39,174 nucleotides of DNA, taken from NCBI GenBank assembly GCA_018821715.1, contig JAHJLN010000277.1, positions 1 to 39,174 of the forward strand, written 5' to 3'. The notes below the pieces were generated by a model. The model saw nothing but the letters and a program-made list of their open reading frames with translations, ran no database searches and was not told the origin of the DNA. Source of the stretch: Pseudomonadota bacterium. GTDB taxonomy: Bacteria > Desulfobacterota > Desulfobacteria > Desulfobacterales > Desulfobacteraceae. The position numbers and the translations under genes were made by a program. Below, in pieces: positions 25,986 to 35,413 of this stretch. The number at the start of each line of letters is the position of its first letter. Within the stretch, counting starts at the first letter, position 1.

Positions 25986-27094
25986 AAGGGCAGGGGAGTT
26001 GCTGGATCTGCTGCAGCCGTTTCAGTGCCCGTGATCCGGTTCAGGTTATCCACCTGGTCCTTCATCAATGCCTTGAGGGGCGAAATTACAATGGTCAGCT
26101 CCCCCAGCCGCTCGTGCCGGTGAAGGGCCGGGATCTGGTAGCAGATGGATTTTCCCCCGCCCGTGGGCAGGATGCCAAGCAACGGACTGCCGTTCAGGGT
26201 TGAATCAATGATCTGCTTTTGAAGCGGCCTTCCGTCGGCAAGGGTGCGGTAGGTTTCAAATCCGAAATATTTTTTCAACAGGCGTTGAGAATCATTGTGT
26301 TCGCGGCAATGAAGGCAGGTTTTATTGCTGCAGGAAAACTTAAGTTTTCTTATCATACCATGAATTTCAGGGAATTCGTGCCTGACCCAGGGCGGCAGGA
26401 TGGAGTTGCCCCCTGAGACCATGATCCAGGAGAGCACATAGGCCAGCATCGGTCTTTTTTTTGTATGCCCCATGCAGTCTTCCCAGACCTCCTCCAGGCC
26501 TGTTTCACAGACCTTTTCCCTGGCCAGGTCATGAAATATGGACTTTGCCGCTTCAGTATCCGGGATATTTCCTGCCAGAAAACAAAACAGGTCCAAAACG
26601 CCTTTTAACCCGAATCTTTGATTGCCAAAACCCATTGTATCAAAAGCAAAGGCATAGAACGCGACCAGGGAAGGTTCTCTTTTATTTAAATCAGAAAACG
26701 CCGCCATTTGATCTTTAAAAACCGCCCGGGCAAGAACGGCATCTGCCACAGGATCATTTTTACTGTTTTTGATCAGCTTGTAGTTTTTAACCAGCTTGTG
26801 ATAGGGGTTTTCAGGAAAGGCAAGGGGGGATAAGAAAAGGGTGTCAATAACGGGAAGATTTAAAAAACAGGCCTGGGGCAGGGCATTTTCAGCAGCCGGC
26901 AGGTCATGATTGACAATATTGTGCCCCAGGATATAGTCTGCACCTTTTGAAAACGCTGACAGATCCGTGAGCGCGATTTTTAAATTTGTAATATCGGTTC
27001 TCTCAAAGGTCTTATCCTTGAATACAGCCCCGATATGATAAATATCCCCATTGGGAACGCTTTCAAAATCAATTGAGAGGATATTTCTAACCAT
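25934..27094 (-). pseudogene. exonuclease-RecQ helicase, 5' fragment of the same gene
   Basis: The first 362 codons are good: a DEDD-type 3'-5' exonuclease domain (IDFES with D9/E11; [15 protein letters not shown] with Asn where DEDDh enzymes have His), a small Cys cluster CSNKTCLHC near 255-263, then RecQ with Walker [15 protein letters not shown] near 307-320 and motif Ia [16 protein letters not shown]. After TGTETAAA (about 26010) the sequence jumps to the segment just before motif III in another frame. Motif Ib and the DEAH box, about 100 residues in normal RecQ, are deleted. The last 24 codons of this ORF are out-of-frame nonsense. It starts 5 bases after the DUF1456 gene. Confidence 0.8.
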
Positions 27095-27099
27095 GGGCC

Positions 27100-27591
27100 T
27101 TATGTTTCTTTGATTCCAGGTTTTGATTCAGTGTCAGCACGATATTTTAACTGCATCCCTTTTAGAAAACTTCTAAGCATCTGATGTTTGCACTCCCGAT
27201 AGTGTTTATGGCCGGGCTTACGGAAAAATGCGCTTAATTCATGCTTGCTGATGTGCAAATCCGCCAGGTCCAGAATCTCCAAAACATCTTCAGCTTTCAG
27301 GTTCAAGGCTATTTTCAGTTTCATGAAAATCATATTGTTTGTTAACTGCTGTTCCGGCTGCGGCTGCGGCCCTTCCTTTTTGCCGCGTTTATCATTAATC
27401 AGCCCGTTTAGAAAAATCGCCAGTTCAATGTCCTTTAATTTTTGAAATGCAGGATCATCATCTGTCTTTAACCAGTTGCTGGTCTGTTCCCGTGTTACCG
27501 GATAATCTGCCAGTCCGAAGATGGCAATCATTTTGGAATCGTTAAAATCAAAGGTATAGCGGATACGGCGCAAGATATCGTTATGGGTCAT
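27100..27591 (-). CDS. DUF1456 family protein (YehS-like)
   Basis: 163 residues with two copies of the DUF1456 unit: [26 protein letters not shown] near the N-terminus and [26 protein letters not shown] near the middle, as in E. coli YehS. Function unknown. Three ATGs in a row (27597, 27594, 27591) follow AAGGA. The last stands 7 bases away and matches the family start, so it is used. It is directly upstream of the exonuclease-RecQ gene and probably in the same operon. Confidence 0.85.
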   Translation of the reverse strand: MTHNDILRRIRYTFDFNDSKMIAIFGLADYPVTREQTSNWLKTDDDPAFQKLKDIELAIFLNGLINDKRGKKEGPQPQPEQQLTNNMIFMKLKIALNLKAEDVLEILDLADLHISKHELSAFFRKPGHKHYRECKHQMLRSFLKGMQLKYRADTESKPGIKET

Positions 27592-27652
27592 CATCATGTC
27601 CTTTTCTAAATTTTGAGGTTGTATCAATAAAAATCAAGCTGTAACTATATCA

Positions 27653-28558
27653 CTATCGGCTCCAGGCTGAAAGTTCTGACACTTGCGCTTGAAGCGTTGT
27701 TAACATTTGGGGAGAATTGAACAGTTTTTCGCACAGTTCGCATTTGGTATGGGTGATGATCTCCCGGGCCTTATAACCGGCAAAAGATGCAATATTGGTT
27801 ATCCCCATGGTTCTAATCAAACCATACAGCTGATGGGTTTCGTTTTTTGTAAAAAGCTGTTCAATCGTATGGTCGTTCAGGTTGCCCAGGTAAAAAAAAC
27901 GGGTTTTTGAAAAATGGCTCCCTGCATCACAACAGGCATACATATCAAGATCCGGAGTCAGGTAGGGGTTCATGTCACAGCAGTTTGCCTGATAATCGGT
28001 CAAGATATTCCTTTGCTTGAAAGCCGCTGCCCGACCCGCATAGATAACGGGTTCGGGAAAAAACGTGAGGTCATGATCCCGAAGGAACTGCTCATATGGA
28101 TCATCTTCCCTGGAAAAATCGGTAATAAATGAAATAAAATAATTCAGCCCGAACTTTTGACAGCTTTGTGCCGCATTCAATACATTGTTCCGGCTGACAT
28201 TTTTCTGGTGCCATTTTGAGTAACTTAACCTCAATTGGCAAAGCCCGTTCTCTTTGAGTTCCGAAACAAGGCTGTCGGAAGATTCAGCTGTCTTTGCCCA
28301 GAAACTATTGGTAACAATTCTAGTATATATTCCCAGCTGCCCGCACAGTTTCACAAGCTCTGCAATCTCCTTGAAATACATGAACGGCTCCCCTGCTGAA
28401 AAACTGATTCCGCCGACACCTGCCCGGGCCATCTCGACAATGATCTGTTTTGCCTTGTCATGGTCCATCTTCCCGTTGTCAGGAAGACCGTCCATGGCCA
28501 CGCAGTGCTCGCATCTGATATTGCACCGGGTTGAATATCCAAAAGCCAATTTGCGCAT
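27653..28558 (-). CDS. radical SAM protein with C-terminal Cys clusters
   Basis: 301 residues. The radical SAM motif is CNIRCEHC (Cys12, Cys16, Cys19) at the extreme N-terminus, with FSAGEPF as the SAM-binding GxEP motif. The C-terminal half has several Cys pairs (NCCDMNP, YACCDAG, CELCEKL) like a SPASM or twitch auxiliary cluster region. Substrate unknown. No precursor-like small gene is next to it. The Shine-Dalgarno (AGAGGA) is about 13 bases before ATG, which is far, so the start is moderately sure. Confidence 0.8.
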   Translation of the reverse strand: MRKLAFGYSTRCNIRCEHCVAMDGLPDNGKMDHDKAKQIIVEMARAGVGGISFSAGEPFMYFKEIAELVKLCGQLGIYTRIVTNSFWAKTAESSDSLVSELKENGLCQLRLSYSKWHQKNVSRNNVLNAAQSCQKFGLNYFISFITDFSREDDPYEQFLRDHDLTFFPEPVIYAGRAAAFKQRNILTDYQANCCDMNPYLTPDLDMYACCDAGSHFSKTRFFYLGNLNDHTIEQLFTKNETHQLYGLIRTMGITNIASFAGYKAREIITHTKCELCEKLFNSPQMLTTLQAQVSELSAWSR

Positions 28559-28580
28559 TTATAAAAACAATCCTCTTGTT

Positions 28581-29360
28581 TCAAATTGTCTGGTAAGTTG
28601 ATTCAACTGTTTTTTTACCATATTTTCTTTCAAGACGTCTGACAATAAAATGACCCCGTGCCATATCCTGAAAATGATCAATAAACAGGGTATTGATAAT
28701 AGCGCCTCCTGCAGCGCCTATTGCAGGAATTGCCTGCGCTGCTGCTTTTTCAGATACTTGAATGCTGAAGCGCTCTGCAATTTGAATGATCAATCGAACC
28801 AGGGCAGGCGCACCTTCTTCAGCCAGCCCTTTTTGTGTAATGTGCTGAGCTGCTTTTGTAACCGATTGTGCCAGGGCTGCACGAACGGCAAAATACCCGG
28901 ATTCAGAAGCATCATCACGTTTGCTGGGTCCGCCCAGGGCAAAGACCTCAATACAGGCTATTTTGGGCTCAATCATAGTGATCACTTCATTTTCGCTCCT
29001 TGCAATATCTGCAATGGAGCGCAACATGATGGTTGTTGATATCGGCAGCTCCATTGCCAGTGCCGGCAAACCAAAAAAGCCGCCTATGCCGCCTGTTGCA
29101 GCCACGGCAAATTTATGCCAGATGTTTGATGCTTTTTCACCAGGCGAATCCTTCAGTGTGAACACTGCGGTGTGAACTGCTTTGGAGAGAGCTGTCTGGG
29201 TGATTTCACCGATTTTCATCTTCCAGTTATCCGGCAGTAATTCAAATCCTTTTTCAATAGGGGTGCCCAGTAAATTTGTTATTTTTGCGGCAATACCGGG
29301 ATTTTCCAAAAGCATCTTAGCTTTTTTTAAATCATTTAAATCTGTTTGGTGCAATACCAT
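28581..29360 (-). CDS. EcsC family protein
   Basis: 259 residues with the EcsC signature: a hydrophobic, Gly-rich middle (FAVAATGGIGGFFGLPALAMELPISTT split over 105-135), LRSIADIARS, and a second Ala/Gly-rich hydrophobic stretch near 210-230 (IPAIGAAGGAIINTLFIDHF). Known members are membrane-associated and of unclear function. It is divergent from the pseudouridine synthase and 22 bases upstream of the radical SAM gene. Confidence 0.85.
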   Translation of the reverse strand: MVLHQTDLNDLKKAKMLLENPGIAAKITNLLGTPIEKGFELLPDNWKMKIGEITQTALSKAVHTAVFTLKDSPGEKASNIWHKFAVAATGGIGGFFGLPALAMELPISTTIMLRSIADIARSENEVITMIEPKIACIEVFALGGPSKRDDASESGYFAVRAALAQSVTKAAQHITQKGLAEEGAPALVRLIIQIAERFSIQVSEKAAAQAIPAIGAAGGAIINTLFIDHFQDMARGHFIVRRLERKYGKKTVESTYQTI

Positions 29361-29470
29361 GCTTATCCTATTATTTTTTTTTATTCATAGTATCACTGTT
29401 GATTATATTTTTCATCATATATTGAGAATGGGGTAGCTTGTGCCCGAAAAAAAAGGTAGATTAGCTCCAT

Positions 29471-30352
29471 ATGGTAATTTCTGAATATCACTCTACGGTC
29501 ATCATGCCGAAGATGGAAAAGCCTTACCCCTCGATCCTGGATTTTTTAACGGGCCGCTTCCCCGGCATTGGCAGGGATATCTGGGAAGCCAGGATCTGTT
29601 CCGGAAAAATTTTGACCGAAAATAGAGAACCACTCTTGCTTACCACGCCCTATACCCCTTTAAAAAGGCTTTATTATTTCAGAGAAGTGGCCCGGGAATC
29701 GATCATTCCCTTTACCGAAAAAATTATTTTCTGCAATGAAGACCTGCTGGTGGCCTGCAAACCCCATTTTCTTCCCGTAACGCCGGCAGGACCCTATGTG
29801 AATGAATGCCTGCTTCACCGGTTAAAAAAAAGAACAGGAAACAGGAATCTTTCGCCCATCCATAGGATCGACCGGGAAACTGCGGGACTTGTTCTGTTTT
29901 CAATGAATCCGGAAACCAGAGGGCATTACCAGGAATTATTCATGAAAGGTAAGGTTAAAAAAACCTATGATGCAGTGACAGTTTATCCATGCGACCAGGA
30001 AAAAAAATCATGGACTGTGGAAAACAGGATCATAAAGGGAGACCCGTGGTTCAGGATGAAAACTGTCCCGGGAAAACCCAATGCTGTTTCAAAAATAACC
30101 CTTGTCAGATCAAATAAAAACAGGGCTTTTTTTCAATTATGCCCTGTCACCGGCAAAAAGCATCAGCTGCGGCTGCATCTGAGCAGTTTGGGATTTCCCA
30201 TCCTTAACGACAGGTATTACCCTGTGCTGTTGCCGGAAAAAACAGGGATTTTTTCTGCCCCGCTTCAGCTTCTTGCCAGGAAAATTCGGTTTCGTGATCC
30301 AGTGTCACTAAAACAGATGACCTATGAATCTCAACGCCGGCTTTTGCTTTGA
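29471..30352 (+). CDS. RluA-family pseudouridine synthase
   Basis: 293 residues with an S4-like N-terminal part (1-50) and the catalytic motif HRIDRETAGL, where Asp134 is the nucleophile. Other RluA motifs are KPHFLPVTP and KKHQLRLHL near 225. It isomerises uridine to pseudouridine in rRNA or tRNA; the target base cannot be told. ATG 29471 follows AGGTAG. A later ATG at 29504 is possible, but it would cut into the S4-like part. Confidence 0.88.
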   Translation: MVISEYHSTVIMPKMEKPYPSILDFLTGRFPGIGRDIWEARICSGKILTENREPLLLTTPYTPLKRLYYFREVARESIIPFTEKIIFCNEDLLVACKPHFLPVTPAGPYVNECLLHRLKKRTGNRNLSPIHRIDRETAGLVLFSMNPETRGHYQELFMKGKVKKTYDAVTVYPCDQEKKSWTVENRIIKGDPWFRMKTVPGKPNAVSKITLVRSNKNRAFFQLCPVTGKKHQLRLHLSSLGFPILNDRYYPVLLPEKTGIFSAPLQLLARKIRFRDPVSLKQMTYESQRRLLL

Positions 30353-30361
30353 CAAAAAAAG

Positions 30362-30853
30362 TCAGTCCAGATCCAGTTGAGCTCTACATTGATTGCAGCT
30401 TACCACGCCGCGGTAAACCTTATTACCGCATTCAGGACAAAAATATCGGGCTTCTTCATCTTGAATCCATTTTTGAGTCCCTACCTTTCGTCTATAGGGA
30501 ACAACCCTTAAAATTACTTTTTTACCAACCGTCATGGGAAAGTTTTCAATATGCGGGCATGGAAATTCATCACATTCATGGCACCCGGAATATCCTTTCC
30601 TGCTTGTGCAGTCCCTGATTTCACACTGCTTGCAATGCATAAACAGCTCATCTGATAAGCACCCCTTGCATCGGATATCCTGGGCTGAAATATTTTCACT
30701 ATTGGGCAGCGTACCCTTTCCGGGAATGCCCCCCTTGTAAAGGCCCACCAACCGTTCCTTAAATTTTAGATTCTTATCACGATCTGCAATATAAATGGCA
30801 CAGACACCGCAATAAAGCCCGCATGGAGAAATAAAATCCGGATTTATGGTCAT
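30362..30853 (-). CDS. DUF3795 family Cys-rich protein
   Basis: 163 residues with many Cys: CGLYCGVCAIY at the N-terminus, CKGCLSD, HCKQCEIRDC, GCHECDEFPCP, and a final zinc-ribbon pair CPECG...CNQCRAQ. The first four are the DUF3795 hallmark. Probably binds zinc or an iron-sulfur cluster; function unknown. Convergent with the pseudouridine synthase (9-base gap). Confidence 0.85.
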   Translation of the reverse strand: MTINPDFISPCGLYCGVCAIYIADRDKNLKFKERLVGLYKGGIPGKGTLPNSENISAQDIRCKGCLSDELFMHCKQCEIRDCTSRKGYSGCHECDEFPCPHIENFPMTVGKKVILRVVPYRRKVGTQKWIQDEEARYFCPECGNKVYRGVVSCNQCRAQLDLD

Positions 30854-31033
30854 ACTTTATATTCCTTTTGATGTATTATTTTTTCATATTACAATAGCAT
30901 AATCAGGACACAAATAAACCCGGTTTTTCTGCTGCACTGGATATTTGCCATAAGAATTTGTAAGCAAAGATCCATAATGCTCCCGTAAGGCAATCACCCT
31001 TCCAAAGGCCTGAGCAATTCATTTTCAAGACGG

Positions 31034-32224
31034 TTATTTTGTCCATGTGGATGCCGCCTGAAGCTTTTGAATTTCTTTGTCAACAGTCAAATGATAACTG
31101 CTTGAGTCGCGCAATTTTGATTTTAATGATTTCAATAAATCAAGGGCCTGTTTCTTTTCGCCGTCAACCGCTGTAAGACAGGCAACAATAAAATGATACC
31201 GTTCAAAATGGACATTTCCGGGCAAATTTTTTTCATTGTTTTCTGCATACAGCCATTCAAATGTCTCCTGTATTTTTTTTGCATCAAATTTGCTGAATAC
31301 CGCCTGGGCTGTTTTGATATTTAAAGGATAATCGCTTCTGAACCGATCAAACAATTCAATTAATCTATATCTGATGTTTTCACCAGGTGTTTCATTTTCA
31401 TCTTTCATGTGTATTGCAACACTGAATGCCTCGCAAAGATCTTCCACAGTGCTTGAATTCAATAGTGCATATACCTGAAGATATCTTACAAATTGACGCT
31501 CCTTTTTACTGGTGACGGCAGCATTGAAATGATCAACAGCTTTTTGATGCCCACGACCGTCATAGGTATGGTCATTATACTGCGACAATGTCCAGTATCC
31601 CCAGAAAGCATGGGCATAAACATTGGTGGCATCCTGTTGCAATGCCCTTTCAAAATACGGATCAATGGAAAAGGTTTTATCAGTGGCTTTTGTCATCATT
31701 ACATATGCCCATCCCATATGCGCATTGACGTCTGCAGCCATTCTCTCGTCGGAATTTGCAGCGCTGCGGGCCAGAATCGGCAGGAGCGGTTTTATCGTAT
31801 CCACTGCATTTTGTTGCCGGTTTGTCCTGGACCGAATCACTTTCATGGCAATCCGTGCATTCGCATTTCTGGCTTTTCTGGAAAACGGCTCCAATTTCAA
31901 GGCTTCTCCCAGAAGCTCCAATGCCTGTGAATAATCGCCGGAGGTCTGCTGAATATCTGCAGCAGTGATCAGTTCGTTGACCATTGCCTTTTTTTCCCGC
32001 CAGTCCCCTAAAAAAGTGTTTATCTGAACAAGGGCCATGACCAGAGAGATCACCGCAGTAATACCGCCAACCCATTTCATGATGTGAAGGGTGACAGACA
32101 AAGGGGCTCTTTTTTGTGAACTTTTGCAAAACGGGCACAGTTTGGCATCTTTTTGTATTTGCTCTTTGCAAGCAACACAAGGCAGGGTTGTTATATCATC
32201 TTTTAATGGTTGAGTTGTCTGCAT
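31034..32224 (-). CDS. zinc-ribbon, single-TM, TPR-like protein
   Basis: 396 residues. An N-terminal zinc ribbon (CVACKEQ...CPFCKSS, Cys16/19/30/33), one transmembrane helix about 50-72 (WVGGITAVISLVMALVQI), then a helical-repeat region with TPR character (QQTSGDYSQALELLGEALKL near 93-112 is the clearest unit). Probably a membrane-anchored scaffold; the specific role is not recognised. The 180-base gap upstream (30854-31033) and the short gap to the amidase show nothing clear. Confidence 0.75.
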   Translation of the reverse strand: MQTTQPLKDDITTLPCVACKEQIQKDAKLCPFCKSSQKRAPLSVTLHIMKWVGGITAVISLVMALVQINTFLGDWREKKAMVNELITAADIQQTSGDYSQALELLGEALKLEPFSRKARNANARIAMKVIRSRTNRQQNAVDTIKPLLPILARSAANSDERMAADVNAHMGWAYVMMTKATDKTFSIDPYFERALQQDATNVYAHAFWGYWTLSQYNDHTYDGRGHQKAVDHFNAAVTSKKERQFVRYLQVYALLNSSTVEDLCEAFSVAIHMKDENETPGENIRYRLIELFDRFRSDYPLNIKTAQAVFSKFDAKKIQETFEWLYAENNEKNLPGNVHFERYHFIVACLTAVDGEKKQALDLLKSLKSKLRDSSSYHLTVDKEIQKLQAASTWTK

Positions 32225-32246
32225 TGTAACGATTTCCTTGTCTCAA

Positions 32247-32942
32247 TCAGATTTCAAGGATTTGCCCGGGATGAATAAGGGGTTCTGAAAGGGCATTTTT
32301 CCGGGTTAAAAATTCCACTGAAACGCCAAAAAGCTGGGAAATTCCCCACAGGGTATCCCCTTGTTTTACTGTGTAGCTTTTTGGCAACCGCATATGTGAA
32401 TGGGTATTCGGGATCGCGATGTCTTCTTCAACGGCAAAAATTTCATTTTCCAATAAAAAAGCAGATACATCAAAACAGGGACATGCTTTCCCAGGGGCAT
32501 GGGTCTGGCGGATCAGATCCCTGTGGCCCATGATCTTTATTGTTTCAGGACGAGGATGGGCATCCAGGAACTCTTGTATAAATCCTCTTAGTGCCGTGAA
32601 CTGATGTTCAGTAAAATTGTTTTCCGGGGAATTATCAGCATCTACACCACCTGCCAGGGATATTCCAAAGCTTCGCCGATTCCAGCCGGCGCCGCAATCT
32701 CCCACATGCGCCCCCTGCTTTGTGACAGGCCGGGCAGGATATCCGTCATCATGGAGTTGCACCTGGCCGGAACGGGTCATTACGGCATGATATCCGCACC
32801 CGCTCCATCCTATATTTTTATGAAGATGATCCACCCATGCGGCATCCACCTCGTTCATGTCTGCCCGGGTGGCTGTGCAGTGGACGATGAGATGGTCATA
32901 CCGGTCCAGACGATCATCTTTTGGTGTTTGAAAGTATGCCAT
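32247..32942 (-). CDS. N-acetylmuramoyl-L-alanine amidase with LysM
   Basis: 231 residues. The amidase_2/PGRP domain (about 10-165) has the zinc-ligand motifs HCTATRA (His21), IMGHRDL and ACPCFDV, and GWSGCGYHAVM. The C-terminal LysM (about 185-231, SYTVKQGDTLWGISQLFGVS) binds peptidoglycan. No signal peptide, so it resembles phage or cytosolic endolysins. The ATG at 32942 with strong AGGAGGAG upstream beats the longer frame from 33038. Possibly a prophage or cell-wall remodelling remnant; no other phage gene is near. Confidence 0.88.
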   Translation of the reverse strand: MAYFQTPKDDRLDRYDHLIVHCTATRADMNEVDAAWVDHLHKNIGWSGCGYHAVMTRSGQVQLHDDGYPARPVTKQGAHVGDCGAGWNRRSFGISLAGGVDADNSPENNFTEHQFTALRGFIQEFLDAHPRPETIKIMGHRDLIRQTHAPGKACPCFDVSAFLLENEIFAVEEDIAIPNTHSHMRLPKSYTVKQGDTLWGISQLFGVSVEFLTRKNALSEPLIHPGQILEI

Positions 32943-33022
32943 TTTTCTCCTCCTTTTATATAAAAGTCTTTGCAAACCAAACCGTTGATTTGGCTTTGCA
33001 TCTTTGGTTTTCTTTTTCCACG

Positions 33023-33163
33023 CTACCGGGCGTGCCAATCATATGCAGTTCTGAAAAACAAGTTTTTAAGCTTTTTTGTGACGGATAAAAAAACTGCAGG
33101 ACCTGGGCTGATGATGCTCACAAGAGCGATGCCTGAAAATAATAACCAGATAGAAAGCGCCAT
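33023..33163 (-). pseudogene. LysE/RhtB transporter N-terminal remnant
   Basis: 46 codons from ATG 33163 (GAGGTG upstream). The first 30 residues, MALSIWLLFSGIALVSII then SPGPAVFLSV, match the start of LysE/RhtB exporters, whose SPGP motif is conserved. A TAG ends the frame at 33023 after KKLKNLF, far short of the usual 200 residues. Likely a truncated relic. A real 46-residue membrane peptide is possible. Confidence 0.45.
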
Positions 33164-33244
33164 GGACACACCTCAATCATTTGAAGTTGGGGATTTGCAC
33201 ACCCTATGAAAAGCCAATACTTGTCATAAGGTTGATTTGTCTTG

Positions 33245-33670
33245 TTACACCTTACTCTTTTCTTTCTCGGCCATTCTGGCATCAAATTTTTCTTTATTAA
33301 TGACGAACCGCTCATGCTGTCCTTTGCAGATTGAATCTTTTCCGTCATGTGCAGCCACAGAAAAAATCAGCTTTCTTCCTTCAACTTTGATCAGTTCGAC
33401 TGTGGCCGTGACCTCAAAACCAGTCGGTGTTGCAGCATCGTGACTGATATTAATATGTGTTCCAACTGTTTGTTCCATCGGCCAATCAAGGTGAGGGTTG
33501 ATCGCCTTTATGCAGGTCCATTCCAGAAAGCCGACTAAAAACCCTGTGGCAAAAACTTTGGGCATGACTTCCAATTCCTGTGCCTCCGGATAAAGGAAAG
33601 GAACTGTTTTGGATTTCGGAACAATAATTTTATGCTCAAACCTGATGCCAGGTTTTAATGTATTTTTCAA
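33245..33670 (-). CDS. hotdog-fold thioesterase family protein (FlK-like)
   Basis: 141 residues with hotdog-type features of the fluoroacetyl-CoA thioesterase-like family: MPKVFATGFLVGFLEWTC, GTHINISHDAATPTG, EVTATVELIKVEGRKLIFSV, and the HERFVI end. It would hydrolyse an acyl-CoA thioester. Start is TTG at 33670 with GAGGAGA 6 bases upstream. It follows the DsrE-like gene by 12 bases, same operon. Confidence 0.8.
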   Translation of the reverse strand: MKNTLKPGIRFEHKIIVPKSKTVPFLYPEAQELEVMPKVFATGFLVGFLEWTCIKAINPHLDWPMEQTVGTHINISHDAATPTGFEVTATVELIKVEGRKLIFSVAAHDGKDSICKGQHERFVINKEKFDARMAEKEKSKV

Positions 33671-33682
33671 TTCAGTCTCCTC

Positions 33683-34027
33683 TTATATTGTTAACAAATG
33701 CTCTCCATTTTTTAAAATATCTGTCAGCGGGATTCCCCAATACTTGACTTCAATGTTAAGCTTTTCTAATGTTTGTGTCACGCCTAATTGATCTGCACAA
33801 GCCTTGCACGCAGTGACATGAACACCTGTATCAATTGCTTTTTTAATCATCTTTTGAATCGCTTTGTCTTCACCTGCCAATTTGGCAGGAGCACCCCAGA
33901 TAATAAGGGTGACTTTTTCCCACCACCCCTGAAGAAGCGAATTGATGGTGTACATAAATACCATTTTTTCTGCTGTAATCGGATTATCATTGGTCCATAA
34001 TACATAGAGATGTGTTTTTTCACTCAT
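33683..34027 (-). CDS. DsrE-family protein
   Basis: 114 residues. A DsrE/DsrF-like Rossmann-type fold is suggested by the WTNDNPITAEKMVFMYTINSL N-terminus split by a helix and LIIWGAPAKL. Cys74 and Cys77 (TACKACADQLGV) could form the sulfur-handling pair seen in some DsrE proteins. Role in sulfur transfer is inferred. Start ATG 34027 with GAGGT just upstream. Confidence 0.8.
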   Translation of the reverse strand: MSEKTHLYVLWTNDNPITAEKMVFMYTINSLLQGWWEKVTLIIWGAPAKLAGEDKAIQKMIKKAIDTGVHVTACKACADQLGVTQTLEKLNIEVKYWGIPLTDILKNGEHLLTI

Positions 34028-34048
34028 CTATTACCTCGCTTTTAGTTA

Positions 34049-34900
34049 TCACCTTTTTTTTGGCCATATTTCCTGTTTAAGCAGAATTCCGTTTTCTTTC
34101 AGCTCCAGGAAACCTTTTTTGTACAGGCTACCGACAGCCCTTTTGAATTCTTTTTTACTCATGGAAAAGATCTTTTTAATCTCTTCGGGAGAACTCTTGT
34201 CATGGCAGGGGATAAAACCGCCCGCCTGATTTAAAATATTTAAAATCGTGTCTCCAGATCCTTGCACAGAACTGTAACCCGGTTCTTTTAACGTGAGGTC
34301 AATTTTTTTGTCTTCACGAAGTCGCATGATATAGCCTGTGCAGGCATCTCCTGACGACAGATCTTTATAGGTTTCGTTTGTGTACAGCATCCCATAGTAT
34401 CTGTTATTTACTACAGCCATGATACCTATACTGGTAAGGGTGTGGATCAGAAGGTCTACTTTTTGACCCTCCTTAAGATCTGTAATATCTTTATCACAAT
34501 TTACAGATATTTTTGCAGTGCCGTAAACCCTGCCTGTCACATCATCAAAACAGATCTTAATGAGATATTTTTTCCCGGGAACCATTCTATCCAGTTGCTC
34601 ACTTTTGGGCACCAGCAAGTCTTTTTCAAGCCCCCAGTCCATAAATGTTCCAAAAGATGTAACATCTTTTGCTTCTAGGAAAACAAAATCTCCGACAATC
34701 CCATTGGGATCTAAAGTTGTGGCAACCAGCCGGTCTTCAGAATCGGTATAAACAAACACCTTAAGTGTGTCCCCAATCTTTACAGATTCAGAAACATATT
34801 TTTTAGGCAGCAGAATCCTTCCTTGTTCAGAATTTAAATATAAGCCAAATTCAACTCTGCTGTCCACAACCAGATCATTATATCTTCCGATTTTAAACAT
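34049..34900 (-). CDS. cvfB: CvfB-family S1-like RNA-binding protein
   Basis: 283 residues, typical CvfB/YitL length. Repeated S1-like OB segments (about 1-60, 65-140 with SFGTFMDWGLEKDLLVP, and 145-215) end in a winged-helix-like region (FSMSKKEFKRAVGSLYKKGFL, 245-275), which is the family hallmark. Probably an RNA-binding regulator. Start ATG 34900 follows AGAGGAAG. The 148-base gap upstream (34901-35048) shows no gene. Confidence 0.85.
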   Translation of the reverse strand: MFKIGRYNDLVVDSRVEFGLYLNSEQGRILLPKKYVSESVKIGDTLKVFVYTDSEDRLVATTLDPNGIVGDFVFLEAKDVTSFGTFMDWGLEKDLLVPKSEQLDRMVPGKKYLIKICFDDVTGRVYGTAKISVNCDKDITDLKEGQKVDLLIHTLTSIGIMAVVNNRYYGMLYTNETYKDLSSGDACTGYIMRLREDKKIDLTLKEPGYSSVQGSGDTILNILNQAGGFIPCHDKSSPEEIKKIFSMSKKEFKRAVGSLYKKGFLELKENGILLKQEIWPKKR

Positions 34901-35048
34901 GGTCTTCCTCTATAATTTATATTAATAAAACCCGGCATTTTTTTGGGATAATATTATCAGTATTATTTGTTTTGTAAAGTTTAATAAAGTTTGCTCCCAT
35001 GATCAATGCTAAGATTCCCATGGTTTTGAATTAGCTATCAGATATACA

Positions 35049-35372
35049 TCACCTGTATTTTCTGAATTCTATGGTGTCATAGTGTGCGGATAACTCATCC
35101 CAGTGCTTTAATACCATTTTTGCAGCATCCGGGACATAGCAGTGTTCATAGTTTTCTCCCTGAAAGTCGATGACATTCTGCAGCGAATCAAATGTCATAA
35201 TGGTAACAAATTCAACTTCATCACCAACATCTCTCCGGAACAGTTCAATGCTCTGGTAGCCCGGTATGTTTTTGGCTTCAATTCCAGGAAACACTTCATT
35301 ATGAAGAAGGTTTTGATATGCATCCGCATTTTCAGGATTTGTCCAGCCTCGCCATATTCGTTTGATTGCCAT
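35049..35372 (-). CDS. ABM-domain (antibiotic biosynthesis monooxygenase-like) protein
   Basis: 107 residues of ferredoxin-like alpha+beta type, with RIWRGWTNPENADAYQNLL, the GYQSIELFRRD segment and FVTIMTFDSLQNVIDF. The small ABM/dimeric alpha-beta barrel family varies in function (monooxygenase, heme-degrading, stress response). Start ATG 35372 after AGGAGC. It lies 41 bases downstream of the MBL gene in the ior-led minus-strand run. Confidence 0.75.
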   Translation of the reverse strand: MAIKRIWRGWTNPENADAYQNLLHNEVFPGIEAKNIPGYQSIELFRRDVGDEVEFVTIMTFDSLQNVIDFQGENYEHCYVPDAAKMVLKHWDELSAHYDTIEFRKYR

Positions 35373-35413
35373 TTAAAAGCTCCTGTGATGAGAAACAACC
35401 CTATAAAATTAAA

